Shown one piece after another: positions 47,331 to 61,300 of a DNA stretch of 64,000 bases. Origin of the DNA: Apus apus (lineage: Eukaryota > Chordata > Aves > Apodiformes > Apodidae); NCBI RefSeq assembly GCF_020740795.1, contig NC_067285.1, positions 14,872,001 to 14,936,000 of the forward strand. Direction: 5' to 3'. The translations under genes and the position numbers were made by a program. Below the pieces are notes generated by a model. The model ran no database searches and was not told the origin of the DNA. It saw only the letters and a program-made list of their open reading frames with translations. Position 1 is the stretch's first letter; the number at the start of each line of letters is the position of its first letter.

Positions 47331-49098
47331 GCACCACCACAGCCAAGGCAGCTGAAGGGGATGGAGAAAAGGCGACTGCATGCTCAGGGAATGGCTCTAA
47401 GTCCAGGGGTGATGCTCTGAGACTCTCTGTGCCCTCACTGCTGGATCATGGTGTGCAAGAGAGATGGTGACAGCTGGGAGACGTTTGCTCCAGTCAGGAT
47501 AAGCGGCTCACAGCCTAGATGTCTGTGTTGATGCTGTCATCCTTCCTAGGCACTGCAAGCCTCGGTGGATACAGAGCCAGCTCTAAGAAGAAGGAACTTA
47601 CCTTAAAAGCAATGTTTTAAGGAGGGTCAAGGAAATAAGCTAAGTGAATAGCTAGTGTTTAATGGAACACAGCAAGGCCATGGAAAGGAAAAGAAAGGAA
47701 AATGTAGAAAAATTCCTAATCCCTTTCACAACCTCTTTTTAAATGCTACTGGTTGTTGGAGTGAAAAGTAGCTGAATTAGATTAATCTAATGTATTCATC
47801 CCACTGGTTCAGGCACATTAGCTGTTTTTCTGGATGTTTAGTGAATTAGAGACAGATACAGTTACTTAATACTCATTTACTTCAGACCTCCAGGCAAAAA
47901 ACTGCACTTGAAATGAGACTCCTTTAAAGAGCATAAGACAGATACATAAATGACAACATGAAGATAGCAAAAAGGTGTTACCTGCAGTTCCCCTGCTAGA
48001 AATGAAACCCTTTTGCTGGTGCAAAACAGTTGTAGTTCTTAAGTACTGCAGGAGGGGATTTGGTTCATGTTTAGAAGTTTGCAGAGGACTGGGAATTGAT
48101 TTTCCATGCATCCACCGGAGGAAACAAGCTGTCTGTTTATCTCAGTGCAGGGCCTGCCACTGTGAAATTATATTTTCCCCATGACACTTATTTTGTTTCT
48201 GTGTGCCTAGACACAGAGATGCCACGTGTATTTCATGTTCTGCCATGACTTTCCAAGCTGGAAATCTCAGCAATCAGAGGACAGAGCTTGCTCCCAGCAC
48301 ACAAACCAACTCACAGACTGCAATGAGGCTGCAAAGAGCAGAAAACTACCAATAAACCCATCTCTGTGTCAAACCAGGTTGCTAATATGGGCACTCTTGC
48401 TATCAAGAATATCAGGCATCGAGCCCGTTTATCTCCTTTATCCTTGGCAGCTCTAAGGATGGTGCAAATCTGGAAGTACCACTCTCTCCAGTGACTCTAG
48501 CAGAGCCTTCATGACCAGTTTGCACAAGACACCCAACTGTTAGTGGTTAAAGAGCATGTCTGATCCCTCCTGAGGTGACTGACTTAAACTGGACATCTCT
48601 GTTGCAGACAGCTGTGGTTAGATGAGAACTGTCACGGGTGCCTAAAGCACAAAAAAGAAGCACATTTAGAAGACCTTGAGTGATGTCCAGCCCTCTGTAA
48701 GTACAAACAGGGCCAAAACACAAAGCTATAAATATTTTACTGCCATGACTGGGGATGGCCACATTACTTTTGAGTAATGAGAACATGAAGAATCACAGTA
48801 TTATTAACAGCTGGCTAAAACTCACTTAGAATTCTGGATAATTGCACTGTTTTTTCTTCATCAAACCCAGAAAAACTTCCACGAATTTAACCTTTCCCCA
48901 GCTAACAGATCATTAGGCAAGGCTTTCACAAAGCATTTCAATAGAAAAAGCCATTGTCATACCAGAATGAATCTTAATAGAGCAGAACTGGATTTATAAG
49001 ATATTCTCCCTGGCCCTTCTCCCCCTCCTTCTGGTGCAGAGGTGCACACGTTCAGCTCTCATGTGCCACTGAGCTCGGGGAGAAGGAACAAAGCAAAT

Positions 49099-49139
49099 AA
49101 AAAAAAAAAAAAGGAAGAAAAGATATTAAAAAAAAAAAA
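49099..49139. repeat. Two poly-A tracts
   Basis: Runs of about 14 A (49099–49112) and 12 A (49128–49139) separated by 15 bp. Confidence 0.9.
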
Positions 49140-51832
49140 GTACAAGGATGCTGAGAGTCAGCTACTGCCAGTTACCAATGCTCACGTAGCTGGATCAAGG
49201 CTAATCAAGAGAGCAAAACTCTGTGCTCCCTTTCCTCACACCCAGCAGCAGTGGTGGCTGGAAGAGTTTGGTGGGGATGGGCATCTTGGTGGGTTTGGGA
49301 CTAACAGAAGCCAGTGGGCTGAGAGGGAGACCTCATGTCCCTGGCACAAAAAGTAAATCAGAAGATATTTGGGCCTTCTCAAACTTTTACAGCCTGTGTT
49401 ACAGAGGCTTGGACACATCTGGAGAGGGAATACAGCCTGGTGAGGCACGGCTGGGTGGCCGCCAGTGAAGATCTGCTCACAGTCCTGCCCTCAGCTGAAG
49501 CTCTGCACAGGAATTAAAGATTTTGGCTGTTTGCATGGATCTCTCACTCTGCACAGAGGGAGACAAACAATTTCAAAATGCAGGAGAAGTTGTCTGGAAG
49601 GCTACAAATGGTGGTGGGGCTCATGAGACAAGTACATCCTTTGGGATTCTTTCCCATTTTTCTCCTTTTTATATGAGGCTAAATTTTAAAGTTTGCTGAA
49701 AGATGGATGGCACTTATCTCTGTGGCATGCCAACACAAAATCTGAGGCACATTAAAACAGCTCTGGCAGTTTAAAATAATTGGAAAGACTTTCCAATTGT
49801 AGTCACTGAATTAAACATTATACTAGAGACTTCATAAAGAACATAGTATTGAGTGCCATTTAGTAAGAGGGACAGTTCAATAATCTCTGGGTTTGAAAGT
49901 CTTCCATGTTTTTTATTCTGCTTCAGGAATTTTTTTTTGGCAGGGTTTAGCATAAAGAGTGGAAATTCATGTGCACACTGAGACGAAGGCTGAGATCAGC
50001 CAGTGGGCTGAGGGATGGTGGGGCATGGCATGGCGTGCCGGGGGCTTTCGTAACTCTGGGAAGTCAACCAGGAGGACAGGAAAGAAGAGCCTGTTCTCCC
50101 TCCATCCCCACCATCCACCACGTCTGCCTGTTGCACACAGAGCACGTGCCAGTGCAAAGGAGGACGGGGCGAGAGCTGCGCACGGAGCAGGCAGGACACA
50201 ACGCATGCCCAAACGCCCAGGTTAGCTGAGAGACCAAGCAAATGCACAACAGGTGAACCCTTCTGTTGATAAAGAAATCTGGCTCTAGAAATAACAATCT
50301 CAGCTAATCAAGAGTATTGCTCAACTCCACATTCCACATAAATTCTGAGCAATTCCTGAAGTGTCCCTGCAAACAGCTCCTGGTACCAGCCCTAAGCCAG
50401 GAGCATCCCCTGCCCCTCGAGCACCCCGCAGGAGATAGCAAAGGGAACAGGTTGGGGAAGACCTGGCAAAGAGCAAAGGGAAGCTCAAAGAAAATGTTAC
50501 AAGAAGAGGGCAGAAAGGGTGGTCCAGAGTATTCAGACAAAAGATGAATAAGATGGCTGGTGAAAGAAATAAATGGAAAAAGAAAGGTATTCTCACTTAT
50601 AGAATAACAAGTGGGTACATGGAAAATCTATTTACAAACAAATTGCCACCATACTCAGCTGAATCCCATTTGTACTGGTTGTCTTGGACTGAAAATCCTC
50701 ATAAAACCACATGTGTGCAGCAAGGACTTAATGTTTTCTTAGCAAATAAATATGAATCAGAAGATGTGCAACAGGCAACCAGAGTAACTCCAGACCCATG
50801 GGACAAGCCTGCAAATGTGGCTTGAAATATTCCCATGGATTCCATCCCCAGTCACGGTAGGGTTTCAGACAGGGAAACCAGAACCTTCCATCCACAATTT
50901 GCACAGTAAGAGCACCAAAGAGTAGCCTTCACCATCACTGCAAGTTCTAAGGATATCTCACATTGTCCATATGCACTATAACATCTAGCTTGGTCCACTG
51001 GATCATGGGAAGATTTTCCTGTTCTAGTTGCATGCTAAGCCATTCCTTCAAAGTTGCTGCTTAAACAGAATTTTAAAGATTCTGAGGCTACCAAGAAACC
51101 CACACAGTTGCTGGAAATTGCATTCTAATGATGACCATTCCATCTGGGAAGCTGTTTGGTTTTAATTCAGTCTTCTGAAGCATTTTGCTATGCAGTAAAA
51201 CCACACCATGTAAAGATGCTGAAGAATTTCCAGGCAAAATTACTGGCAGGAGGAAAAAGTTTGCTTGCCTCAGACACATATTTCACCTGAAATGCTCCCT
51301 CTACCTGGTAAGGCTCCCAATTTCCTCCAAAGAGGATGGAGGTGTGCAGAGCCATCTCTCACTCACATTTGCCTCCCAGGCTTCCTTATTGCTCTACAGG
51401 GGAGCAAAGGTTGGGGGTGTGCTGCACACGGGAAGTGCTTCCCAAGGGAAGGTGCAGTATTGGAGGTCTGCTCTGAGTGACAAGAAGTGCTTTGGCAGAG
51501 CCTAACGGTGCTATAGAAAAGGGATCTAGTTTAATCCCATCTGAAGAATACCTGAAAGTTGGAGGAACTGGCTTTAATACTACCAAGCCAGTAAATAAAT
51601 GCTACGCACTGTGTGTTAATGAGAACCTGGATCCTATATCCAGCTGGATGACAGATGGGGGATCTTGGGCTACTCCCCCTGGAGTATCGAGGGGGCCTTG
51701 TTTCAAGGGAATTGTTGTCATCATCCCTGGTTTTTAAGCAGCTGAACATCGACCCTCAATATTCATTCAAGTCTCTAACTAGATTTTTCATTTCACTGCC
51801 AATGCAGAGGTGATTATGCTGACCACGTGAGC

Positions 51833-52412
51833 TAGGTTTAGTCCTTAACACCACCATACAGAAACAGCAGTCTGGGGGCTTGGTGTCAATCTCTCGCCAA
51901 TAAGGAGCTTGGCCGGCAGCCATGGATTGTGGGCCGAGTTCCCAGCTGGCATATAACTTGGAAGACAACCACGAGGTCTGGGTTCAATATCCAATTGCTA
52001 AGGAGTCTGGCTGACAGCCTCATTTTGTGGAATGAATCCCAAATTAATATAATGCTTTTGATACCAGACAAGGGGCATGGCCTGCTTCCAAATGCTGTAA
52101 GGGCTCACATAAAAGCCATAGGCATTGGGTTCAGTGTGTAAATGGTATCGAGGTCAGGTAACAGTCAGGATTGGGCTTAATCCTCAGATGGTGAGAAAAA
52201 GGAACAAACCCTGAGCTCTACCCTGATGTGAAAAAAAAGAAAGAGCTCAAATGAGCAGAATAGCTCTGTTTTCAATCCTCACGAGGTAAAGAGCTCACAG
52301 GACAGTAATGGTTTCTAGGAACAAGTGTAAATTGACATGGAGCTTCAGAAGAGATCTGGGATCTGGGTTCAATCACTAAATGCTGTAAAGCTCAGATAAT
52401 GGCCAGAGGGGC
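51833..52412. repeat. Degenerate ~48–49 bp minisatellite, ~12 units
   Basis: Units start with variants of TGGGTTCAAT at 51833, 51881, 51930, 51979, 52028, 52078, 52126, 52172, about 52220, 52267, 52316 and 52364. Steps are 46–50 bp. Many units share an internal TAAGGAGCT-like word and a later ACAGCCAT-like word. Copies have diverged heavily. Weaker units may extend leftwards to about 51785. Confidence 0.7.
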
Positions 52413-55400
52413 AATTTCCAAGCCCTCTGTTCCAGCCTGGTGCCTGGGAAGGAACCAAGATCACATTACAGCCAAGAAAGCTGCTTTCTTCTGCTGCATA
52501 ACTTAAGACATTTTCCCTTTTGGATCATGATGAATCCAGCATCTTCTAAGGTTTCAGAAGGAGATGGAGGTGGATGGGGAGAGGGCCACAGGTTTGAGCA
52601 GAGCAGAAGTACAGCAAAACAGAGCAAGAAAGAGTGTGAGAACCACCTGCACTTGTGCACCTTGCTGGACGCTTCAGATCACTGGGCTTGAGCCATGGAA
52701 ACTGCTCCAGAGAAAACATGGGTACAGCTCATCAGCATCCTTGCTGGTCCTCAGTGCCTGCACCACTGGGTGTCCCTGGGGCCACTATGAGAGGTGGCTC
52801 ATCCCACAGAGAGCAGCTACTTCTCACTGACACTACTTGCACAAGGGCTTGGTGTGAAACACCATGTGCAGCAGTAAGTTGCTCCCACACATGGCTGCTC
52901 GTGGAGCAGTCTCCCGATGCAGCTAGGCTAGTTTGTTTCAAGTAGTTCCACTTTGTATAAAGGAATGCAAATCAAATGTGTATAAAACATTCAAATACTA
53001 TTTTGAGTGGGCATTTAAAGTTGGTGTGTTATATAGGAAACTCCTCCTGGACACAGTATTATTGAACAAGCTATTGTTCCTCTGAAAATTTCAAATTTGA
53101 TAAATCAGCACTACCTTCCTTCCCTGAGGAAATCCTTTAAAATCTAATTGTAGTCCCTGGGGCCCTCAGCTTTAGTTCCAAAGTCTGAATGGGATAGACC
53201 ACGAGGACAGGGCCTGATCTCTGTGAGTACTGCTAGCTGTAATTTGTAAATCTGCCAGACTCAAACAGCGCATGCAGATTTGGGGTAAAACTTTCCAAAA
53301 CACCCTTTCAGGGCAGCAACTGCCCATTCCTAACGACCAGGGGTGCTGAAGACAAGACCTATCAGCACTATTCCCCTCCTGAGTAGTGGGCACAGCCCAG
53401 CATTTTGCTTTTCACCCTGTGGAAAGCTATGAGGTTGAGGACAGGTTACAGCTTGTGCTACAAAGCCGCCTTCCTCCAGACTTCACCTATGCACGTGGAG
53501 AGAGCGAACGCGCTGAGCTTGGGAACACGGCTGCAGATACAACCCAGCTCTGCTGCCAGACCGTTTGCTGACAGAATGACTGTTTTATATGGCTATAAGA
53601 GCAGCTATAAGCACAGCTGTCTGAAAAGCAACAAAATCTATGATGTGTGTTTCTAAATCCAATGACAGCTGGCAGTGCTGCGCTGCAGCTCATTCCTTCT
53701 TTTACACAGTTTAGCTAAAACACTTCTCTGCGATCGCCCCGATTTATCAACAAACAGCAGTTTCTGGAACAATTTAAAAGCATTCCCAAATAGGCAAGAA
53801 GTGGTCAGCTCTTCAAGCACTCAGCAATTTGCAGGCTCCCAAATAGGCAGGCAGCTGGAAGACTGAATGCCCTCCCTGGCTGCCTTGCCAGGAGGACACA
53901 GCTTTGGATCACATTGGGATGGGGGGGCCTTTGAGGTAGGGGTACCTGGCAGCTGTGGAGCATTACCCACTGGTGGGGAGGAATGGTGATTTATATGGTT
54001 TAAAGCTGGTTTGAATGACAGAATGACTTCTGTGCTGCCAGGGAGGAGAGGTGACTTGGTCCCTGAATGATGCTGAACCCCAGCGGAGGAAGTCATGAAG
54101 GGGGACATCTCCCTGTACAAGGGATTCTTACCTCCCAGGTGTTGGAAACCCCATGCAACTGAAACCCACACAGCTGTGTACAAGGTAACTCGTTGGCTTG
54201 CTGTACAGCTGTACACTGTAACACAAAAAGTGAGAAGACACAAGGGCAGCTACCACGCCTGTCCCCACGCTCACCTCCTCCTGACGGGTGCAGGGCAGAT
54301 GACAGCAGCCATCACTGGGGCCCAGTCCCCTTGCTGCTCAGGCAACACCATTCTGCCAAGGTGCCACAGTTAAGGTTTTCTTTAGAAATGGTTTTTCTCC
54401 ACAGTGCCTGCAGTGCTAACACTGCAGCAAGAGGATGGATGTTTCCAGTACTTTCCTGCAAAAAGCGAGCTGGGCAGCATGGGCTGAGCAACACCTAGTG
54501 CATGTGCTTCATGGCTGAACTGGAATCAAAGACATACAGGTGTGAGGTCTTTAACCTTTTCATTTAATCCCAGTAAAGTGCTTAACCCAGGTAAACTGTG
54601 CACCCAAGTTCACCCATTCCACTCAGCCCAACAAGCAGCTCCCATAATCCATTTTTTTCTGCCTGAGCAGCTGTCATGTGGCAGACACACAGCCTGATTG
54701 AGAAGAGCCCTGTGCAGGGATGTGAGCCAGACTCACCCAGCAGCAGCCTCAGAGTGCAGGCAGTGGTTGTGCCCGACCTCTCTGCCGCCTGCCCCCCAGG
54801 GCTCTGGCTGCCCCAGAGGAGAGTGACACGGATCAGTCATGCCAGGAAGCTGACATTCCACATCGGGAACAAATTCAAAATGAGGACTTCAGCATTGCCA
54901 AACCCCAACATTCAAAAATAATGAGTCAAATTCCCCAAAATCACAGGACTGGCTCAAGAAACCTGGTTTTAACAAAATTTTCATCTCCTGCTGTTTTCAA
55001 AAATTTTGGGTGCCTTTACAGGACATTTCAGGATCTCTTCTACTACCAGGAGAGCTAAAATCTGGCTTGTTTTTATTTTTCTTTTAACGGTGGTTGATGC
55101 GCAGCAAAACAACTGTTCTGTTTTACAAGTTGTTTGGGTTGGCCTCGCGTTGCTGTGGGTGGGGGCTGCAGCAGACAGCCAGGGGTGGCAGGGGCACGCC
55201 TGACACCCCTCCACTGCAGTGGAGATGCTCTGCTGCTAAGGAAGGCTCTGCCCACCTCCTCTAACAATCCCTAGCTCTTTGTGGGGTCAATCTAGAATCC
55301 ATAGAAATCAGGTGCTTCATTTTATGGGTCTGAGTCAACGTTTCCTATCGTGTGAGGAGCCGCAGCCATGGTGCACCACTGGAATCCACCAATCCCAGCC

Positions 55401-55568
55401 CTGCCTGCTGACCCCGTTCTCACCGTTGCCCATCCCTGGCTGTTCCCGCTCGGTGCTGCAGCTGACTTCCCTGGAAGAAAGGGGGAGCGACTAGGGCTCT
55501 TCACACACTTTGTGAACTGGGCATCTGGTATTTTTCAAAACTCTAAAACATTTTAACTGAAAACTGTC

Positions 55569-55640
55569 CTGAAAAAAAAAACGAGAAAAGAAAAAAGAAA
55601 AACCAAACCAAGAAAATCCAACCAAAAAACAACGCATGAA
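55569..55640. repeat. A-rich low-complexity tract
   Basis: Irregular A-rich run with scattered C and G. No unit or source element recognised. Confidence 0.8.
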
Positions 55641-57539
55641 ACCGGAAATGTTTCAATCTGACATCCTTAATTAAAACCACACTCTTTAGTACATAAAGAA
55701 GGAAGTTAAAAAATAAATGTACTTTTGCACATTACAGACAGCATTATAATAAACAAAAAACACGGCCAAGAAAGAGGCATTTTCAAGGCTAAAGTAGATG
55801 CCTCCAGCTGCACTCAAATAATGTCAGAGGGCTTGCCCACATGGCAGAGTCATTGCCCTTGAACGTGACAGTGAACGGCCAAGACAGTCGGGTGAGGAAG
55901 GCAGCAACTGCTGGCGCAGATCAGTCCCACTGCAGCAAGGACCATAACCCGCTGGAGTCTGTGAACTCCTCTGACTTCCCACACATCCCAGACCCTGGTC
56001 TTAATCTGTAAAGTATTTGAAGGAACTGGCCCTGGCTCTTCCTGCTCCTCTGGGCTCGCAGATACGGCTCAGCTGGAGGGACCCGGTTTGGCAGGAGCTC
56101 TCCCCAGCTAATCTTCAGGGGAATCTTGTACCAAAGCACACAGGGTGGAGTCTGAACCTGATTTTGGAGACACGAAGGAATGGCTGGAAAAGACCAGCAT
56201 CATTAGCCTGATGGCCTGCACCAAACAGACCAGGACGCACACATGGAGTGCAGGAGTCAAATGCAGTCCCTCGGCAGGACAGATCAGATCTTTTGTAAAG
56301 GTATCCACTGCTGGCTTAAAATCTTCTGCAAGATCAGAGATCATCCTACCCCCATGTAAAATGTTTTAGTTATTTAATGTCTGTGGTCAAAATAGGCACC
56401 CAGTTTCTAGTCCAAACTTACCTGTTATGGCCTTCTTGTGCCTGGATCTTCCTATACCCCTGCCTGCTACGTTTTTGTTTCTCCTTGATAGCTCAAGATC
56501 AAGACTAAACCTCCTCTAAATACACTTCTGTTAAGCAGTATTTGTTGCAGGTCTTCAGTAACTTCAAGGTAATGCAAGTTCTTCCAACCAATTCTGTAGC
56601 TTGGCTACCCTATAAGCCCAAGCAAGATATGTGAACAAAGAGCTGCTGTGAGCAACATTTAGGATCTCACAAAACAATATTGATGTGCTGAGGACAGGTC
56701 TGCTTGGGCACCTGCTCCTCCGCACCAGCTGCAATGCCTGCTGCTGTGCTGGTGAGATGTTCTTCTGCAGACAGAGGAGGCTGGAAACAGTAGCATATGG
56801 ATGAAGATGGTTGGTACTTCTCTAACCTAGTGAGGTGACTGGAAACTAGGTCTGAAGGGAACTCTTCAAAAAAGCTAGTGGGTGCCCTAAAAGCAGCTGA
56901 AGGCTTGGCATGTGGCTAAGGGAAAGGAACATTTAAGAAGGCTTGAAGAGAAACTCTGAGTGAAAATAACAGGGCAGCCTTCAGATCTTATGATATGTCT
57001 GGACATAAATGCCATGAGAAGGGGGAATAAACAAGATGACTTTAAAGCCCTCATATACACCTACAGCATCTAGCCTCACATACTCTTCATGGAAAGACAT
57101 AATTGGAAGGGAAGACTGACATGAGAAGATGTAACTTGTTTAGGAAACTAAGAAGGAAATTGGAAAGGGTTTTTTTTTTTGTAGTAAGAATATTTTGGAG
57201 TTCAAGAAAAGGTGAGAAACAGACTCTGTGCATGCCCCCAGAGACAAAGACAAGGAGAACAGGAGATGTCCCACAGAGCTCTATTAATCAGAAAGAGGAC
57301 ACAGATGAGGCCTTTTTGAGGACCCGACTGAAGCAGACAAATAATTGAAGTTGGTAGGAACAGGTAATGCAAATTATCCTGGTATCTGCTAAAGACAGAG
57401 TAGGGCAGGTCCCAGACACACCAAGCTGCTGTAATGTGTGGGGAAAAGTTGCTTTGGAAAAGAGAAAGTAGTACAGGAGGGAATGTTAATTACTTGAATA
57501 TTATTGATACAGAAAGTTGATTAATAGTTGAAAACTGGA

Positions 57540-57700
57540 AGTAAATTTGAGTGCAAGTGGTTACAAAACTATAAAATTCAGCATATTTAAGGCAGTGAAG
57601 GAACAAGAACAACGGCTTAAAGATAATGTATTTAAAAAAATAGCAAATTTGAACAAATTCAGGGCACAGGTCAAGAGGATCTCTGGGGAAGGGAGTTTAA
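57540..57700 (+). mobile_element. Old CR1-like LINE fragment (upstream of RT)
   Basis: GTTACAAAACTATAAAATTC followed by AAATTTGAACAAATTCAGGG resembles the CR1 pol spacer for DHKxIEFxI..FRKANFNKFR. Judged by eye; limits approximate. Confidence 0.45.
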
Positions 57701-57890
57701 GACAGCATTTCCCAACCAGTGAGACATGGAGAGGCAACAGCTGTGCTGTGGGTCCAGGGGAGAGAGCAGAGAAAGAGCAGCAGGAAAATATTGCAAATAC
57801 ATACAAATAAGAGGAAAAAAGAGGAAAATATAAATCCATAACTCAGTGCAAAAGAGCAGACAATGTATTGACATATAGATAGCTCTTTGC

Positions 57891-57896
57891 TTTAAT
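57891..57896 (-). terminator. Possible poly(A) signal of the nested gene (ATTAAA)
   Basis: ATTAAA on the minus strand about 270 nt past the TAA at 58166–58168. It is the nearest hexamer I noticed and is not proof of transcription. Confidence 0.25.
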
Positions 57897-58165
57897 TTTT
57901 TTAGAAAAAAATAATTAACTGTGATATGGCTGTTAATTACAGTAATTTTAAGTGTAAAAAATAAGCAGACCTGAAGAGGGGAGGAACAGATGAAAGACCA
58001 CTTAGGAAGCCTAAACCACAAAAGTGCTCAGTTATCACTATGAAATCTGTATCTGATCATTTTGTCAAACACAGAAGATTCATGTGTATTCAATAAATAC
58101 TTTTTCTGCATTTTCACCCAGAATCTTGCCATGATCAGCCTATCCTCCTGCAACTATGCTACTCT

Positions 58166-58338
58166 TTACTGAAATGGTTTTACTCCTGATACACTGGGAG
58201 TGTATTGCTTTGCTCCCCTGGACACAGACACATTCCTTGATGCCCTTGGCTTCCCCTCATTGCTTGCCAGCATTTCAGGGGAATAGTTCTCCAGCTTTAC
58301 TGCAATGAAGATATCATCTGAGCTACTCCTCTTTATCC
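58166..58338 (-). CDS. Nested gene candidate, last exon f
   Basis: Begins [20 protein letters not shown] and ends VSGVKPFQ then TAA. Ser, Lys and Arg rich, consistent with a cytoplasmic tail. Acceptor with tract CCTGTTCTTCTCTGCTCACC then TTAAAG. Phase 1 in. Confidence 0.58.
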
Positions 58339-61300
58339 CTTTAAGGTGAGCAGAGAAGAACAGGCATGGCTCCTTGTGAAGCAAGCACCTAAAGCAGCTC
58401 AGGTGAACTCCACAGGAGCTCTATACCACTTTATCTTCTTGGAAAACAACCTAAAGCCAGCCCAGCCCTGGAGATCAACACTGCGGATATCTGGACTTGG
58501 ATGGGATGGATGTTAAATTTCACAACAGTTACTCTGCAGCCACTGCTGCCAGCACAACTCCTCCGCAATACGTAGCACATCCTCGGTCGCTGTGGAGATG
58601 GAGAGGGGTGCTCACACAGCCTGCCAGGACAGTAGCTCCAGATATCATCCATTAATTGTATCATGCCTACTAATTGTATCATGCTGTCAAAAATCCAAGG
58701 AGCCACAAAGGCAGAAGGGGCAGATGAGAACACAACTTGTTCATGATATGTGGGACTCAGCTAAATCCACAGCAAAAGGCTCTGCTCTGAGTTACTCCAA
58801 TCAATGAACGGATTTAGATGTTAGCTCTTTTCCAGAGAGACCCTCTGCATTTTTTTAAAATACATCTGTGTACCCAACTTGCTGAGTGACCTACAGCACT
58901 GCCCTCCCACCTTCTCCTCTCTTACTACTGGAACACAAATCCTTCAACTGAAAATACATCATATTCTGGAGCTAAAGAATCATATTAAAATTGACTATAT
59001 GAGGTGCTGGATTAAGCTAATGGTGTAATTGGCTTGCCTTCTGGGAGAGGGATCTGAGATTTTTGCAATGTATTTATTAGATTTTTAAACTTACTCAGCT
59101 AAACAAATAATCACTGTTAAGCCTCTGAAAGGGATTGTGCCCCCAGCCAGAGGAGACAGCCTTCCAAGACAATTCTGGGGGATAAAGGTTGATCTAAAGA
59201 AGCACAATTTCTCAGGATTTAACTGCATGTATCTCAGTGGTTAAGTAAATGGTTATCTTTCTGGATATGGCATAATCTCCACTGAAAAAATAAATGCATG
59301 GAAAATATTAAAATCAACTTATTAAAGTAAATTTCCCCCAAACTGCATGGCAGTCTCTAATTAAATAATTCACCTGAGAATCTCATCCCCTCAGATCACA
59401 CATGAGATATGCCCACTGGCTCCCACCTTCAGTAAATGGGAACCATGTGGGCAGCACTACAAGAGGGAAGTGCAAGAAAAGGTGAGCCCAGTGAAAGGCA
59501 GAGAGACCATGGCATGCTGAGGAAGACTTAAGGGAGACAAAACAGGAGGATAGAAAGCTTTTGACAGCAGAGAATAGGAAAATTTCCATATCTGAGAAAG
59601 GTTGTGAGCTTGCTCTGAGTGAGGAGGAAGGTGTGTTAGCAATTGGGAAAAAACGACTAGGTCTTGTCCTGGAAGGAAAAGCTTCAAAAGCATTTATTTT
59701 GCAGCTTAGCAATTACCTTCTTCCATCTATTGCTGAGGTCTTTGGACATTGGAAGCCTGATTCCACAAAATAAGGCTGGTTGCACAGCTGATAAACGTTA
59801 AGACTTTCAGAACCAGGAAATGTATTTATGCTCACAGCACTCAGAAATTACTCAACAGATCTCACTAAGATTTCAGGTAATATCCTCAAGCCCTGTTTGA
59901 AACTTTAGCATAAGGAATTCCCATTTAAAGAGATATGATAGAATAAAATTATAGGATAAAATTATATACACTAAACAAGTGTGCAACCACTGCTCTGGGT
60001 TTCCAAATGCTCTTGTACTTACATCAGCAGCAAAGGGACAAACAGAGTGAGCAACTGGACACCAAAAAGACAAGTCAGACATCAGGAGCACCTCCTGGAG
60101 AGAAACCAGAGAGAGATGTAGGGTGCCTAGGATGAAGGCTGTAGCAGCAGCAAATCCCGGCAACTCCAGCCTCTTCCCAGCAGTCCCAATCTCCACATCA
60201 GACCTGGTGGTGCTGTGCAACACAACAGCTTTAGTCACAAAGACCAAGATGGCAATGAAGAAGTAGATACCTACAATGATATAGCAAGAAATATGAAATA
60301 TTTTGTGTCTGTGTGTAGAAACAGATGACTACATCTTTCTAGAGCACTTTTGGCCATACAATCAAGAAGTCATATATGCAGCACTTGTGTTAGAAAAGGT
60401 GGCAGCTACAGGGAGAGGTTTATCAAACTGATGCTTTAGATCCCAGTTTATTATTATTTCCCTTCTGATGAATTCTACTGGCACCCCCGTGCACACAACT
60501 CCTAGCACAACAAATGCAACACAAGCCTGCAACTATCAGAGGGGCCTGGAAAACTCCATTAGCTTGCTGATGGCTCTACACCCAAGTGCAATCTAACCAC
60601 CACAAGGCCTGAGCAGAAGGGAAATCTAACCCTTGCAGTACCCTGGAGAGTTTTGGCAATGCTGTTGATAATCATGCTTCAACACCAGAAGGCTGTGCTG
60701 CCATTCAGAGAGACTTAGACAGGCTGGAGACTTGGGCGGGGAAAAACCTGATGAAGTTTAACAAGAGCAAGTGTAGAGTTTTGCATTTGGGGAAGAAAAA
60801 CACCATGCACCAGTACAGGTTGGGGGCTGACCTGCTGGAGAGCAGTGTAGGTGAAAGGGACCTGGGGGTCATGGTAGACAGGAGGATGACCATGAGTCAG
60901 CAGTGTGCCCTTGTGGCTAAGAAGGCCAATGGCATCCTGGGGTGTATTAGAAAGGGTGTGGTTAGTAGGTCAAGAGAGGTTCTCCTCCCCCTCTATTCTG
61001 CATTGGTGAGGCCACATCTGGAATATTGTGTCCAGTTCTGGGCCCCTCAGTTCAAGAAGGACAGGGAAGTGCTTGAAAGAGTCCAGCGCAGAGCCACAAG
61101 GATGATTAAGGGAGTGGAACATCTCCCTTATGAGGAAAGGCTGAGGGAGCTGGGTCTCTTTAGTTTGGAGAAAAGGAGACTGAGGGGGGACCTCATCAAT
61201 GTTTACAAATATGTAAAGGGTGAGTGTCAAGACGATGGAGTTAAGCTTTTTTCAGTGAAGACCAGTGATAGGACAAGGGGTAATGGATACAAGTTGGAGC

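Noticed and set aside
49042-49356. Lysine-rich + strand frame
   Set aside because: Produced by poly-A runs, not a gene.
59383-59712. 109-codon minus-strand frame between nested-gene exons b and c
   Set aside because: The frame does not fit between exons b and c, which already join in phase; no good splice sites.
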